Shown: one piece after another, positions 17,375 through 24,464 of the stretch
Position numbering within the stretch: the stretch's first letter is position 1
How the letters are laid out: each line of letters opens with the position of its first letter
Source of the DNA: Pseudotabrizicola sp.
GTDB lineage: Bacteria > Pseudomonadota > Alphaproteobacteria > Rhodobacterales > Rhodobacteraceae
DNA: 64,000 bases
Reading direction: 5' to 3'
NCBI RefSeq assembly: GCF_030656345.1
Contig: NZ_JAUSNR010000019.1
Coordinates: forward strand, 186,001 to 250,000
Translations under genes and position numbers: made by a program
The notes under the pieces: model-generated
Seen by the model: the letters and a program-made list of their open reading frames with translations, nothing else
Database searches by the model: none
What the model was told of the DNA's origin: nothing

Positions 17375-17859
17375 GCCTGAGCAACGCCGTCGGTGCAGGA
17401 CCGGCAGGCATACTTCGGACGGCGGGTGACGATGACGCGGAACTGGGCGGGCACGATGTCGAGCCGCTCCGAGATATCCACACCGATGCAATGCAGGCAG
17501 CCGCCGCAGGCGCAGGTCAGGCTGTCCGGCTCGATGAGCTCCTCGATGCGCGGCAGATGCTTAGGCAATGCACCACGGTTGGCGGCGCGTGGTTTGGTGG
17601 GGCGCTTGGCAGCGCGATCCTCGGCATCCTCCTCGGCATGAATGACCGCCATGGCGGTTTCGAGATCCTCCAGCGCCAGTTCGAACTGGTCCGGATCGCT
17701 CTTCTCAGACCGCCGTCCGAAGGCCGCTTGCTTGAAGGCCGCGACCAGCTTTTCAAGGCGTTCAATCCGCTCGTCCTTGCGAAGGTTGCCCGCCTCCGCG
17801 GCGATCAGCATCGCCTTCAGCGCAGTAATTTCCCCAAGCAGATCAGCGGTATTCGGCAT
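17375..17859 (-). pseudogene. tnpC: IS66-type transposase TnpC, 5' fragment
   Basis: Encodes only the first 162 residues of an IS66 TnpC (normal size roughly 500). It has the N-terminal coiled-coil/leucine region, the GRRSEK motif and the zinc-finger-like CACGGCLHCIG...KYACRSCTDG segment (Cys pairs). It then stops being homologous exactly where the integrase ATG begins. The frame continues out of phase into int to a stop at 17239. Compared with the second copy in this element, everything after GV(A/T)QA is missing. Confidence 0.85.
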
Positions 17860-17937
17860 GGCCGGTCTTTACCAAACCGCCTCTGGCTACGCCTCTGGAA
17901 AGCACCGGCTGAGTCATCCTGCCGCAGCCTGCACCGT

Positions 17938-18291
17938 TCACTCCACGGCTTCGGGAGCCTTCGCCTCGATGGCCCGAACCCGCCGCCAATCCAGCCCGGC
18001 AAACAGCGCTTCGAACTGCGCGTGGTTCACCAGCATCAACCCATCCGTCACGGCGGGCCAGGTAAACGTATGCTCTTCCAGCCGCTTGTAGGCCATCACC
18101 AGCCCGGTGCCGTCCCAATACAAGAGTTTCAGGCGATCCGCTTTCTTGGCCCGAAACACGAAGACCGTTCCGGTGAACGGATCCTTGCGCAGCTCGTTCT
18201 TCACCATCGCGGCCAGGCTGTCATGGCCCTTGCGGAAGTCGATGGGCTTGGTCGCCACCATGATCCGCACCCGGTTCGACGGGAAGATCAC
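17938..18291 (-). CDS. tnpB: IS66 family TnpB (Orf2)
   Basis: 117-residue accessory protein of IS66 transposition. Diagnostic text: RIMVATKPIDFRKGHDSLAA, DPFTGTVFVFR, DRLKLLYWDGTG, and FEALFAGLDW near the end. Complete length. Its start overlaps the tnpA stop, the normal arrangement. Probably non-functional without an intact tnpC in cis, though copy 2 could not help either, being truncated too. Confidence 0.92.
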   Translation of the reverse strand: MIFPSNRVRIMVATKPIDFRKGHDSLAAMVKNELRKDPFTGTVFVFRAKKADRLKLLYWDGTGLVMAYKRLEEHTFTWPAVTDGLMLVNHAQFEALFAGLDWRRVRAIEAKAPEAVE

Positions 18292-18662
18292 GAGCAGGCC
18301 CGCAGCGCGATCACCAGTTCTGCAACACGAGCTGCAGGCGTGGCAGCATCAAGTCGCACCGTCACGGGGCCAATAACCAGATCAATTGTGCCAGTCACGA
18401 TGGGCGGCTCTGATGTCTGTGTCACGACCACCGGCGCTGTGAACTCCGCCCCTGCCACCTCCGGCACAACCAGCTTGCCCATGCGCGCCAGCGTCCGCCA
18501 CGACGACAGATGGTTTGCCTTCACCCCGTGCCGCCGAGCCACCTCGTTCACCGTGACACCCGGAACCAGTGTCTCGGCAACCATCTGACCCTTTGCCTCA
18601 TCCGACCATCGCCGCTTCGCTGCCGGAGCCGCCAGCAACTCCACAAACCTAACGGCCTCCAT
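18288..18662 (-). CDS. tnpA: IS66 family TnpA (Orf1)
   Basis: 124-residue helix-turn-helix accessory protein. The motif RWSDEAKGQMVAETLVPGVT followed by VNEVARRHGVKANHLSSWR is the typical IS66/IS3 Orf1 HTH. ATG 18662 (MEAVRFVEL) is preferred over an in-frame start at 18722 because it matches the length of the family. Confidence 0.88.
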   Translation of the reverse strand: MEAVRFVELLAAPAAKRRWSDEAKGQMVAETLVPGVTVNEVARRHGVKANHLSSWRTLARMGKLVVPEVAGAEFTAPVVVTQTSEPPIVTGTIDLVIGPVTVRLDAATPAARVAELVIALRACS

Positions 18663-18769
18663 ACTGCGCTCCCGATGGACTCCCACTGACACCTCCCGTG
18701 CAAATCTCCGCACGGGCCGCATCGCAGCTTATGGATTCAGCAGGAAGGTGGGATCAGGACAGCGCTTAC

Positions 18770-18912
18770 GGTGAGGTGCAGTCGCACCTGCGGAGGTATA
18801 CTGAAACACCGTATGGACGGGAGTGGTTAGGGTCAGGACTCGTTCTCGCATCATAGCCAGAACATGACTGTTGCGGCGTGGGCGACGGCGGAGAGGAAGA
18901 CCTTCGGGCATC
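18770..18912 (-). mobile_element. IS5-type transposase remnant (3' end)
   Basis: The minus strand encodes CPKVFLSAVAHAATVMFWL followed by a stop at 18853-18851. This reads as the extreme C-terminus of IS5-group transposases (pattern xCPxxFLSAIxxAATVIFWL). About 80 bases follow to the outer end of IS66 copy 1, including GAGTCCTGACCCTAAC, which could be the IS terminal region. Only about 60 coding bases survive, wedged between the two IS66 pieces. Confidence 0.6.
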
Positions 18913-19971
18913 CGAGCCGTCGCGGTCGAAGACTTCCTTCAGTTTGCGCCTTGCATGTGCCCAGCAATGGGCCACCCGAATGGGGGCGCCGCCCTTGCGC
19001 GAAGGTTTGGTCAGCCGGTTGTAGCCGGTGTAACCGTCGATCTGCAGGGTGCCGTCGAAGCCGGTCAGGAAGGCTTCGGCATTCTCGCCCGCGCGGCCGG
19101 GGGCGTAGAAGTAGACCCCGCCGGGCGGGTCCTCGCCGCCCCACGGTCGGTCATCGCGCGCCAGCGCCCAGAGGTATCCGGTCTTCGTCGTCCCGCGTCC
19201 CGGGTCCAGCACCGGGGCGGTGGTCTCATCCATGAACAGCTTGGATGAGCGCTTCAGATGTTCGGCCAGCCGGTCGACAACGGGCTTGAGGTGGAACGCA
19301 GCCTTGCCCACCCAGTCGGCCAGCACAGCGCGGTGCAGATCAAGGCCCGCCCGCGCCAGGATCTGGCTCTGGCGATACAAAGGCAGATGGTCCGCATACT
19401 TGCTGACCAGCACATGGGCGAGCGTCGCCTCGGTCGGCAGACCGCCTATAATCAGATGGCTGGGCGCAGGGGCTTGGGTCACCCCGTCGGTGCAGGACCG
19501 GCAGGCATATTTCGGGCGCACGGTGACGATCACGCGCAACTGTGCCGGCACGATGTCCAGCCGTTCGGTGCGGTCTTCACCGATCTTGTGCATGATGCCA
19601 CAGCCGCAGGGGCAGATCAGGCTGGCGGGTTCGATGACCTCTTCAATACGCGGCAGCGTGGCTGGCAGATTGCCGATGGTGCGCCTGGGGGTGGGCTTGG
19701 CCGTCCCGTCACCCGCCTTGGCGGCACGTTGTTCCTTTTCCGCCTCGACCCCGGCCAGCGCGATGGACAGGTCCTCGAATGCCAGTTGTCGCTCATCCTC
19801 GGTCAGCTTTTCCGACCGCTTGCCATGCAGGGCATGGTTCAGCTCGGCGATCAGATGCTCCTGGCGTTTGGTGATATCCTTGAGGGCCGCCACCTCTTCC
19901 AGCAACGCCTGAACCGCCGCGCGCTGCGCGTCGGGAATGGCGGAAAGGTCAAGGACAGAGGCTGCGGACAT
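18913..19971 (-). pseudogene. tnpC: IS66-type transposase TnpC, C-terminally truncated
   Basis: About 353 residues from ATG 19971 (MSAASVLDLSAIPDA). Present are the coiled coil with HGKRSEKLTEDE, the Cys-rich zinc-binding region (CPCGCGIMHKIG, KYACRSCTDG), the PAPSHLI-GGLPTEATLA segment, and part of the DDE domain including FMDETTAPVLDPGRG, QIDGYTGYN and HCWAHARRKL. Homology breaks after EVFDRDGS, at the IS5 remnant; the open frame then runs through unrelated sequence to 18766. The DDE catalytic domain is incomplete, so no transposition is expected. Confidence 0.88.
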
Positions 19972-20024
19972 GCCCTGATTTATCAAGGATCTCCAGTAAA
20001 ACCACGCAGAATCAAGTGTCTGAT

Positions 20025-20378
20025 TCATTCTGCCGCAGCTGGCGGGCGAGTTTCCAGCGCCTTGACGCGGCGCCAGTCCAGCCCGGCAAACAGCGCCTCG
20101 AACTGGGCATGGTTCAGCGCCATGATCCCGTCTTTGATGGCGGGCCAGGTGAAGGTTGTGTCCTCCAGCCGCTTGTAGGCCATCACCAGACCGGTGCCGT
20201 CCCAATATAAAAGCTTCAACCGATCTGCCCGGCGCGAGCGGAACACAAACACCGTGCCCGTGAACGGATCCTTGCGCAGCACCGATGACACCAGTGCAGC
20301 CATGCCATCATGCCCCTTGCGGAAGTCGACCGGCTTCGTCGCGACCATGATCCGCACCCGGTTCGAGGGGAACATCAT
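20025..20378 (-). CDS. tnpB: IS66 family TnpB (Orf2), copy 2
   Basis: 117 residues from ATG 20378 (MMFPSNRVRIMVATKPVDF). Same diagnostic blocks as copy 1 (FRKGHDGMAA, DPFTGTVFVFR, KLLYWDGTGLVMAYKRLE). Overlaps the tnpA stop by four bases. Ends about 50 bases before the tnpC start. Confidence 0.92.
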   Translation of the reverse strand: MMFPSNRVRIMVATKPVDFRKGHDGMAALVSSVLRKDPFTGTVFVFRSRRADRLKLLYWDGTGLVMAYKRLEDTTFTWPAIKDGIMALNHAQFEALFAGLDWRRVKALETRPPAAAE

Positions 20379-20764
20379 GGGCTGGCAGCCAGGGCTCGCA
20401 CGACCGACGCAATCCGCTCCGCCGAGGCTCCGGTTTCCAGACGGATCGCCACCGCGCCCGCGACGATCTCGGGCCGGTCCGCGGCGCCCACGGCACAACG
20501 GGGTCCATCACCAACCGGGCCGATCATCAACGATGCAAATTCTACCGGATCCTCCGGCGCTGGCAACACCAGCCGCCCTTTCCGCGCCAGCGTGCGCCAG
20601 GCCGAAACGTGGTTCGCCGGAACACCATGACGCCGCGCGACAGCATTCACCGTGATACCCGGCGTCAGCGTCTCCGCCACGATCCGGGCCTTCACCTCAT
20701 CAGGCCACTTCCGGTTCCGACGGCCGCGACCGCCAACCGGGAGAACCTCCAATGTAGTCTCCAT
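20375..20764 (-). CDS. tnpA: IS66 family TnpA (Orf1), copy 2
   Basis: 129 residues from ATG 20764 (METTLEVLPVGGRG). The HTH motif is KWPDEVKARIVAETLTPGIT then VNAVARRHGVPANHVSAWRT. An upstream TTG at 20785 is in frame but lacks a ribosome site. First gene of the IS66 operon, about 85 bases inside the IS end. Confidence 0.88.
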   Translation of the reverse strand: METTLEVLPVGGRGRRNRKWPDEVKARIVAETLTPGITVNAVARRHGVPANHVSAWRTLARKGRLVLPAPEDPVEFASLMIGPVGDGPRCAVGAADRPEIVAGAVAIRLETGASAERIASVVRALAASP

Positions 20765-20848
20765 GGAGAAAATCCATTCCAACAATCACCAAGGTCCAAA
20801 GAACCGATCAGGATGAGAGCCGGAAGGTGGGAGCCAGGAAACGCTTAC

Positions 20849-21032
20849 GCTGCGGCTGTGATAGGTGGCTTTCCGCCCTTTGTGACGCCGGCGTCTCAGA
20901 GTAACGCTGCAGGGTCGATGAGCTCTAAGGTGAAAGCCGTGGTACTAGCAAATATAGCCTTAAAGCTATTATAGTATAAAATAGCGCATAAGCTATATTT
21001 ACAAAATATCACTGCAAGGCTATCAGTACGCC
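20849..21032 (+). promoter_or_regulatory. hipBA promoter and operators
   Basis: An AT-rich island, unlike its surroundings, between the IS66 end and hipB. Two palindromes share the pattern ATAGC-N6-GCTAT at 20954-20969 and 20981-20996, centres 27 bp apart. Half-sites TAGC (20946-20949) and GCTAT (21019-21023) lie outside, flanked by GTAC sequences in inverted arrangement. HipB-type antitoxins bind pairs of such palindromes and repress their own operon, so these are the probable HipB sites. Confidence 0.7.
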
Positions 21033-21281
21033 ATGACAAACTCTACCGCAAATCCCATTCGAAGCCTGCGCCAAGCCGGGGCAGTTCTGCGTGCGCGGCG
21101 GGCTGCGCAGAAGATCAGCCAGAAGCAACTAGGCCTGATGACGGGCACTGCTCAGTCCACCATTTCGGACATCGAAAATGGCGTCGTGTCCGTCAGCCTC
21201 GACGTTTATCTGCGGCTTCTAGAAACCCTTGGCTCAGAGTTGTCCGCGACGGACCGTCTGTCCGACCGGGATATGCCCTGA
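21033..21281 (+). CDS. hipB: HipB-like antitoxin, XRE/Cro helix-turn-helix
   Basis: 82-residue DNA-binding antitoxin. The HTH spans residues about 14-68 (GAVLRARRAAQKISQKQLGL then TGTAQSTISDIENGVVSVSL). The C-terminal tail is short, as in HipB. It neutralises HipA and represses the operon from the ATAGC palindromes just upstream. Its TGA is separated by a single base from the hipA ATG, giving tight coupling. Confidence 0.9.
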   Translation: MTNSTANPIRSLRQAGAVLRARRAAQKISQKQLGLMTGTAQSTISDIENGVVSVSLDVYLRLLETLGSELSATDRLSDRDMP

Positions 21282-21282
21282 G

Positions 21283-22608
21283 ATGACGCGCATCGCCCGA
21301 GCTGGTCGCCGCACACGCCAAAGCAAGACTACCGTCTGGTACGAACGATCCAAGGTCGGCACCCTGACGCGAGCGAACGATGGTGCCATAGGCTTCACCT
21401 ATGACCCCGCATGGCTAGCGTCCGACATCGCCTTTCCCGTGGCCAGTGCCTTGCCGCTATCCAAGGCCAAGTGGCAAGGCGATCCTGTCGTCGCTGCTTT
21501 CGACAACCTGCTGCCCGATGCCGAGGGTGAACTGCGCGAGAAGATTGCCGCAAGGGTCGGGGCGCAGGGTAAGGATGTGTTCTCGCTGCTCTCAGTGCTG
21601 GGGCGCGATTGCGTCGGTGCGCTCCAGTTTCTGCCGATGGATGAGACCCCTGCAGAACAGGACATGCAGTATCGCCTTATCTCGGAAGAGGAGATGGTCG
21701 CCGATCTGAAAAATCTTGCGGCTGCCCCCCTCGCACAAGGCGACGATGAGGATTTCAGGATTTCCATCGCAGGCGCGCAGGAAAAGACTGCCTATCTGCA
21801 TGTGGCTGGTCAATGGGCCAAGCCACGCGGCATTACGCCCACCAGCCATATCTTCAAGACACCGATGGGCATCCTGCCCGGACCGGACCAGATCGACCTG
21901 AGCGACAGCGTCGAAAACGAGTTGTTCTGCATGAGGCTTGCCCGTGAAATCGGGCTGCCTGCCGCGCATGTCGAGAAGATCACCCTTCGGGGACAGGTCG
22001 TGCTGTCGGTCGAACGGTTCGACCGGGTTTGGCAGGGCGAGACTCTCAAGCGTCTGCCGCAGGAGGATATCTGCCAGTCGCTGGGCTATCCTTCCGCGAT
22101 AAAGTACCAGAAGCTCGGCGGCCCTGGCATCGCGCAGATAATGGAGCTTTTGCGGGAGTCCGACACGCCGGTCGATGATCGGGAGACGTTCTTTCGGGCG
22201 CAGATATTCTTCTTCCTGATCGGTGCTTCGGACGGGCATGCCAAGAACTTCAGCCTGCGTCTGGGGCGTCGCGGACGATTCAGGCTTGCGCCCCTCTATG
22301 ACATCCTGAGCATCGCCCCGGTGGTGCGCGCCGGACGCTTGCAGCGGAAGCGCTACCGCCTCGCCATGTCGGTCGATGGCCATTACGGTATCGACGAGAT
22401 CGTGCCCCGCCACTTTGAGGCCGAGGGTCGCGCCGCTGGTCTGCCAAAGGGGCGCGCTTTGGAGCTATTGCAGGACATGACCGATCGGCTCGGTCCCGCA
22501 CTGGAGCGGGCGCTTCTGGCGGTCGGCGATCATGTGCCGGTAGCGGTCAGCGAACCGATCGCAACCGATGCGATGCAGCGGGCGGCGCAGATGAAAGATC
22601 TGCTCTAG
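21283..22608 (+). CDS. hipA: HipA-type serine/threonine kinase toxin
   Basis: 441 residues, the same length as E. coli HipA (which phosphorylates glutamyl-tRNA synthetase). Kinase hallmarks are intact: Ser161 in RISIAGAQEKTAYL (P-loop autophosphorylation serine), catalytic Asp317 in SDGHAKNFSL, and the metal-binding Asp340 in LYDILS. ATG 21283 is chosen because it directly follows the hipB stop; a longer frame from 21229 would overlap hipB. It likely acts as a persistence or stabilisation module for the mobile element. Its stop overlaps that of the convergent mobC-like gene in a shared CTAG. Confidence 0.92.
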   Translation: MTRIARAGRRTRQSKTTVWYERSKVGTLTRANDGAIGFTYDPAWLASDIAFPVASALPLSKAKWQGDPVVAAFDNLLPDAEGELREKIAARVGAQGKDVFSLLSVLGRDCVGALQFLPMDETPAEQDMQYRLISEEEMVADLKNLAAAPLAQGDDEDFRISIAGAQEKTAYLHVAGQWAKPRGITPTSHIFKTPMGILPGPDQIDLSDSVENELFCMRLAREIGLPAAHVEKITLRGQVVLSVERFDRVWQGETLKRLPQEDICQSLGYPSAIKYQKLGGPGIAQIMELLRESDTPVDDRETFFRAQIFFFLIGASDGHAKNFSLRLGRRGRFRLAPLYDILSIAPVVRAGRLQRKRYRLAMSVDGHYGIDEIVPRHFEAEGRAAGLPKGRALELLQDMTDRLGPALERALLAVGDHVPVAVSEPIATDAMQRAAQMKDLL

Positions 22609-23180
22609 GGGGCCGGTGCCTTTGTCGCCAACCCCTCCAGCGCCTTGTTGACCTCGCGCGTCATCGCGGCCTGCTGTGCCTCCCAGAGGATGCGGAACCC
22701 CTCAGCGAACGTGAGAAAGCCCCGCGCGAAGGTGCGGATCGTGGTCAGGTCCTCTTCGGTGAAAGGCAGCGGGCGACCGCGCAGCTTGGCCTCGTTGAGC
22801 TTACGGGCGATGTGGTTGACAGCAGCGCCTTGGGTGGCGACCTGCGCGCCCCAAGCCTTCAGATGATCGATTACGGCCGGATCTGCCGGACGCAGCAGGG
22901 CATCCGCAGCACCCATCAGGCAACGCAGTGCGGCGGGGTGGTCGGTGATGCCCCGCTTCTCCATCCCGTCCTTGAAGCCTGCCAGTTCGCGCCGACTGAC
23001 GCGTATGCTGATCGTTTGGGTGCGCGCCGGGTGCGCGCCTTGGGCCTTGTTCAACGTGTTGTAGATCGTCCGGCGCGAGACCCGGAATTGACGGGCAAGC
23101 GCCTTGACAGGCGTGCCTGCGGCGCGGGCCTCGATGATCTGGTGGCGTTCGTCGTCGGTCAGTTTGCGATGGTGGCGCAT
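22605..23180 (-). CDS. MobC-like relaxosome protein with N-terminal helix-turn-helix
   Basis: 191 residues. Residues 7-45 (LTDDERHQIIEARAAGTPVK then ALARQFRVSRRTIYNTL) form a resolvase/Hin-type HTH. Residues about 55-135 have the MobC pattern: ISIRVSRRELAGFKDGMEKR, then GAAVNHIARKLNEAKLRG, like the GxNLNQIARxLN motif of mobilization proteins. A coiled C-terminus follows. MobC proteins bind oriT and assist the relaxase; an oriT-like inverted repeat lies just upstream of this gene. No relaxase gene follows downstream, where one is expected; hipBA and IS66 occupy that place. Confidence 0.65.
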   Translation of the reverse strand: MRHHRKLTDDERHQIIEARAAGTPVKALARQFRVSRRTIYNTLNKAQGAHPARTQTISIRVSRRELAGFKDGMEKRGITDHPAALRCLMGAADALLRPADPAVIDHLKAWGAQVATQGAAVNHIARKLNEAKLRGRPLPFTEEDLTTIRTFARGFLTFAEGFRILWEAQQAAMTREVNKALEGLATKAPAP

Positions 23181-23213
23181 GTGAAGTTTACGTTCCTATT
23201 TCTTGCCAACTTC

Positions 23214-23265
23214 ATCCAAGCCTCCCGCCTCCCAGCGTCAGCGGCGGCGGATCAGAGGCTTGGAT
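23214..23265. repeat. Inverted repeat, candidate oriT
   Basis: ATCCAAGCCTC (23214-23224) and GAGGCTTGGAT (23255-23265) pair perfectly over 11 bp around a 30-base loop with inner CCGCC/GGCGG. It lies 34 bases upstream of the mobC-like gene, the usual place for oriT on mobilizable plasmids. Confidence 0.45.
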
Positions 23266-23319
23266 TCAATTTCAGTGATTTTGCGAGGTGAGGCGGGATG
23301 CAGCGGGCACTGCGCAGAA

Positions 23320-23444
23320 GACGCGATGCGCCAAGCGAAAAGCACTGAACGCGCCGCAAAGAACGCAATGCGGTGGGCGCGGTGCAGAAGGCACGGGACG
23401 CGATGCACGGTCCAGCAAGCGCAATGCACAGGACGCGGTGCGCG
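23320..23444. repeat. Iteron-like degenerate 12-bp repeats
   Basis: GACGCGATGCGC (23320), AACGCAATGCGG (23362), GGCGCGGTGCAG (about 23375), GACGCGATGCAC (23397), AGCGCAATGCAC (23418) and GACGCGGTGCGC (23432) share the core CGCRRTGC in the same orientation. Spacing is irregular. They may be binding sites for a Rep or Mob protein, or relics of a duplicated segment. Confidence 0.4.
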
Positions 23445-23469
23445 ATACGCCCAGCAAAGAGCGCAACTC

Positions 23470-24330
23470 TCATACCGCCAATCCCGCCGCGCGCAGCTGG
23501 CAATCGGTCACCAGCCCAGTCGTCACCAGCGCCGCCACCTGCGGGGCGGTGATGTGTTTGCACATCGGGCTGCGGTCGCGGACCCAAGCGGCCAGCCGGG
23601 CGTGGTGGTCGGCTGCGAGGGTGGTCTGCGCCTGCCGCTCCTCGGCCAACGCATCGAGGAAGCGCTGCCACCGTCGGTCGGCGAATTAGTTATCCGCGAA
23701 ACAGACCTTCGACCTCGTGAAGCCCACGCTCTCGGTGGCGTAGGCCTGCACAGCGCGGAGCAGGTCTTCGGGGTCAACACCCTCCTTCACGGCCTCCTCG
23801 ATCCGGGCAAGGCACGCAGCTTTGCCGCGTTGCCGGTCCTTCGGGTAGGCGGTCCAGATCTTCTCGAACCTTTCATCCGCCGCCGCCGCTTCCGCGCGCT
23901 TGCGCGTGGGTGGTTTACGGATGGCTTTAGGGTGGTTTGGGGTCCACCGTGGACCCCCTACCCCGTCCACCGTGGACCCCGTACCGGGTTCAGGCTGGAC
24001 GGGGTCCACGGTGGACCCCGTCTCGTCATCGGGTTCCGCCATCGATTCCAGTGCCATCACGCGCGCCAGCACAATCCGGTAGATGACGGTGAAACCATTC
24101 TTGCAGGGACGGCGTCCGGTCTCGATCAGGATGCCCTCTTTCAGGAAATCGCTGATCGTCCGCTTCACGGTGCTTTCGCCCAGCTCGGTGTGGCGCTGGA
24201 TTGTCCCTTTGGAGCACCAGATGCCCGAGCCGTCGTCGCTCGCCTTGTCGGCGAGGAACATGATGATCTGTTTACGGGCGGCGCTGCCGAAGCGGCGGTC
24301 GGCGCATTCATTCGCGACGCGCCAGCTCAT
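23470..24330 (-). pseudogene. Replication-initiator-like HTH protein, interrupted by an in-frame stop
   Basis: ATG 24330 opens a 214-residue product ending at TAA 23688-23686. The same frame continues without break for 71 more codons to TGA 23472-23470, and the join reads ...SKVCFADN-stop-FADRRWQRFLDAL. This looks like a normal Rep/phage-replication C-terminus with a Trp codon lost. Residues about 15-80 are a helix-turn-helix (SGIWCSKGTIQRHTELGEST). A repetitive linker with GSTVDPVQPEPGTGSTVD follows, then FEKIWTAYPKDRQRGKAACL, typical of phage/plasmid replication proteins. The linker DNA holds three palindromes. The short form may still function; the readthrough form is the ancestral one. 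Confidence 0.65.
23939..24022. repeat. Three palindromes inside the rep-like gene
   Basis: Copies of GTCCACSGTGGAC: a 19-bp palindrome at 23939-23957, the 13-bp core at 23965-23977 and a 25-bp palindrome at 23998-24022. Centres lie at 23948, 23971 and 24010. They encode the GSTVD repeats of the protein linker. The arrangement resembles phage lambda, whose origin iterons lie inside gene O. Confidence 0.7.
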
Positions 24331-24464
24331 TGCAGGGCCTCAACTTGTACAGGTTTTGTACAGAAATCCCGTTTGCAGCGCTCAATTTCCCGGGAAATCA
24401 AACGGGCGTTCTTGCAGCGCCCTTTGCAAGCATCTGAGAAAACGCCATATTTTACTGGGTTTTT
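24331..24464 (-). promoter_or_regulatory. Regulatory/attachment-arm region between rep-like gene and tRNA
   Basis: Contains TTGTACAG twice eleven bases apart (24345-24352, 24356-24363) and the nested palindromes CCCGTTTG (24368-24375) / CAAACGGG (24399-24406) around ATTTCCCGGGAAAT (24385-24398). A direct repeat TTGCAGCGC lies at 24373 and 24412. Likely operator of the rep-like gene and/or integrase arm-type sites next to the attachment core. Confidence 0.45.

Larger units (their letters stand above)
17375..18769 (-). mobile_element. Partial IS66-type element, copy 1
   Basis: Contains tnpA, tnpB and the 5' part of tnpC. Its outer end is at 18769, where a terminal sequence GTAAGCGCTGTCCTGATCCC (read on minus) closely resembles that of copy 2 (GTAAGCGTTTCCTGGCTCCC). 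The other terminus is gone. The two copies differ too much to be duplicates of one insertion. Confidence 0.8.
18913..20848 (-). mobile_element. Partial IS66-type element, copy 2
   Basis: tnpA, tnpB and most of tnpC, with its outer end at 20848 (GTAAGCGTTTCCTGGCTCCC on minus). The distal end was removed by the IS5 remnant junction. Relative to copy 1 the proteins are clearly homologous but divergent, so the two are different IS66 members. Confidence 0.8.
23181..23469. other. Non-coding region of the element with oriT/iteron-like repeats
   Basis: 289 bases between mobC and the rep-like frame, with no convincing gene. It contains the 11-bp inverted repeat (23214-23265) and at least six degenerate 12-mers of the form RRCGCRRTGCRC (23320-23444). 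Several open frames cross it but are compositional shadows of the repeats. Confidence 0.5.

Noticed and set aside
23320..23444. CRISPR array
   Set aside because: Repeats are short, degenerate and irregularly spaced, with no constant-length spacers and no cas genes.
23238..23671. Minus-strand open frames between mobC and rep as genes
   Set aside because: Their translations are repetitive R/A/C/L strings caused by the CGCRRTGC repeats; the only meaningful frame there is the continuation of the rep-like gene after its stop.
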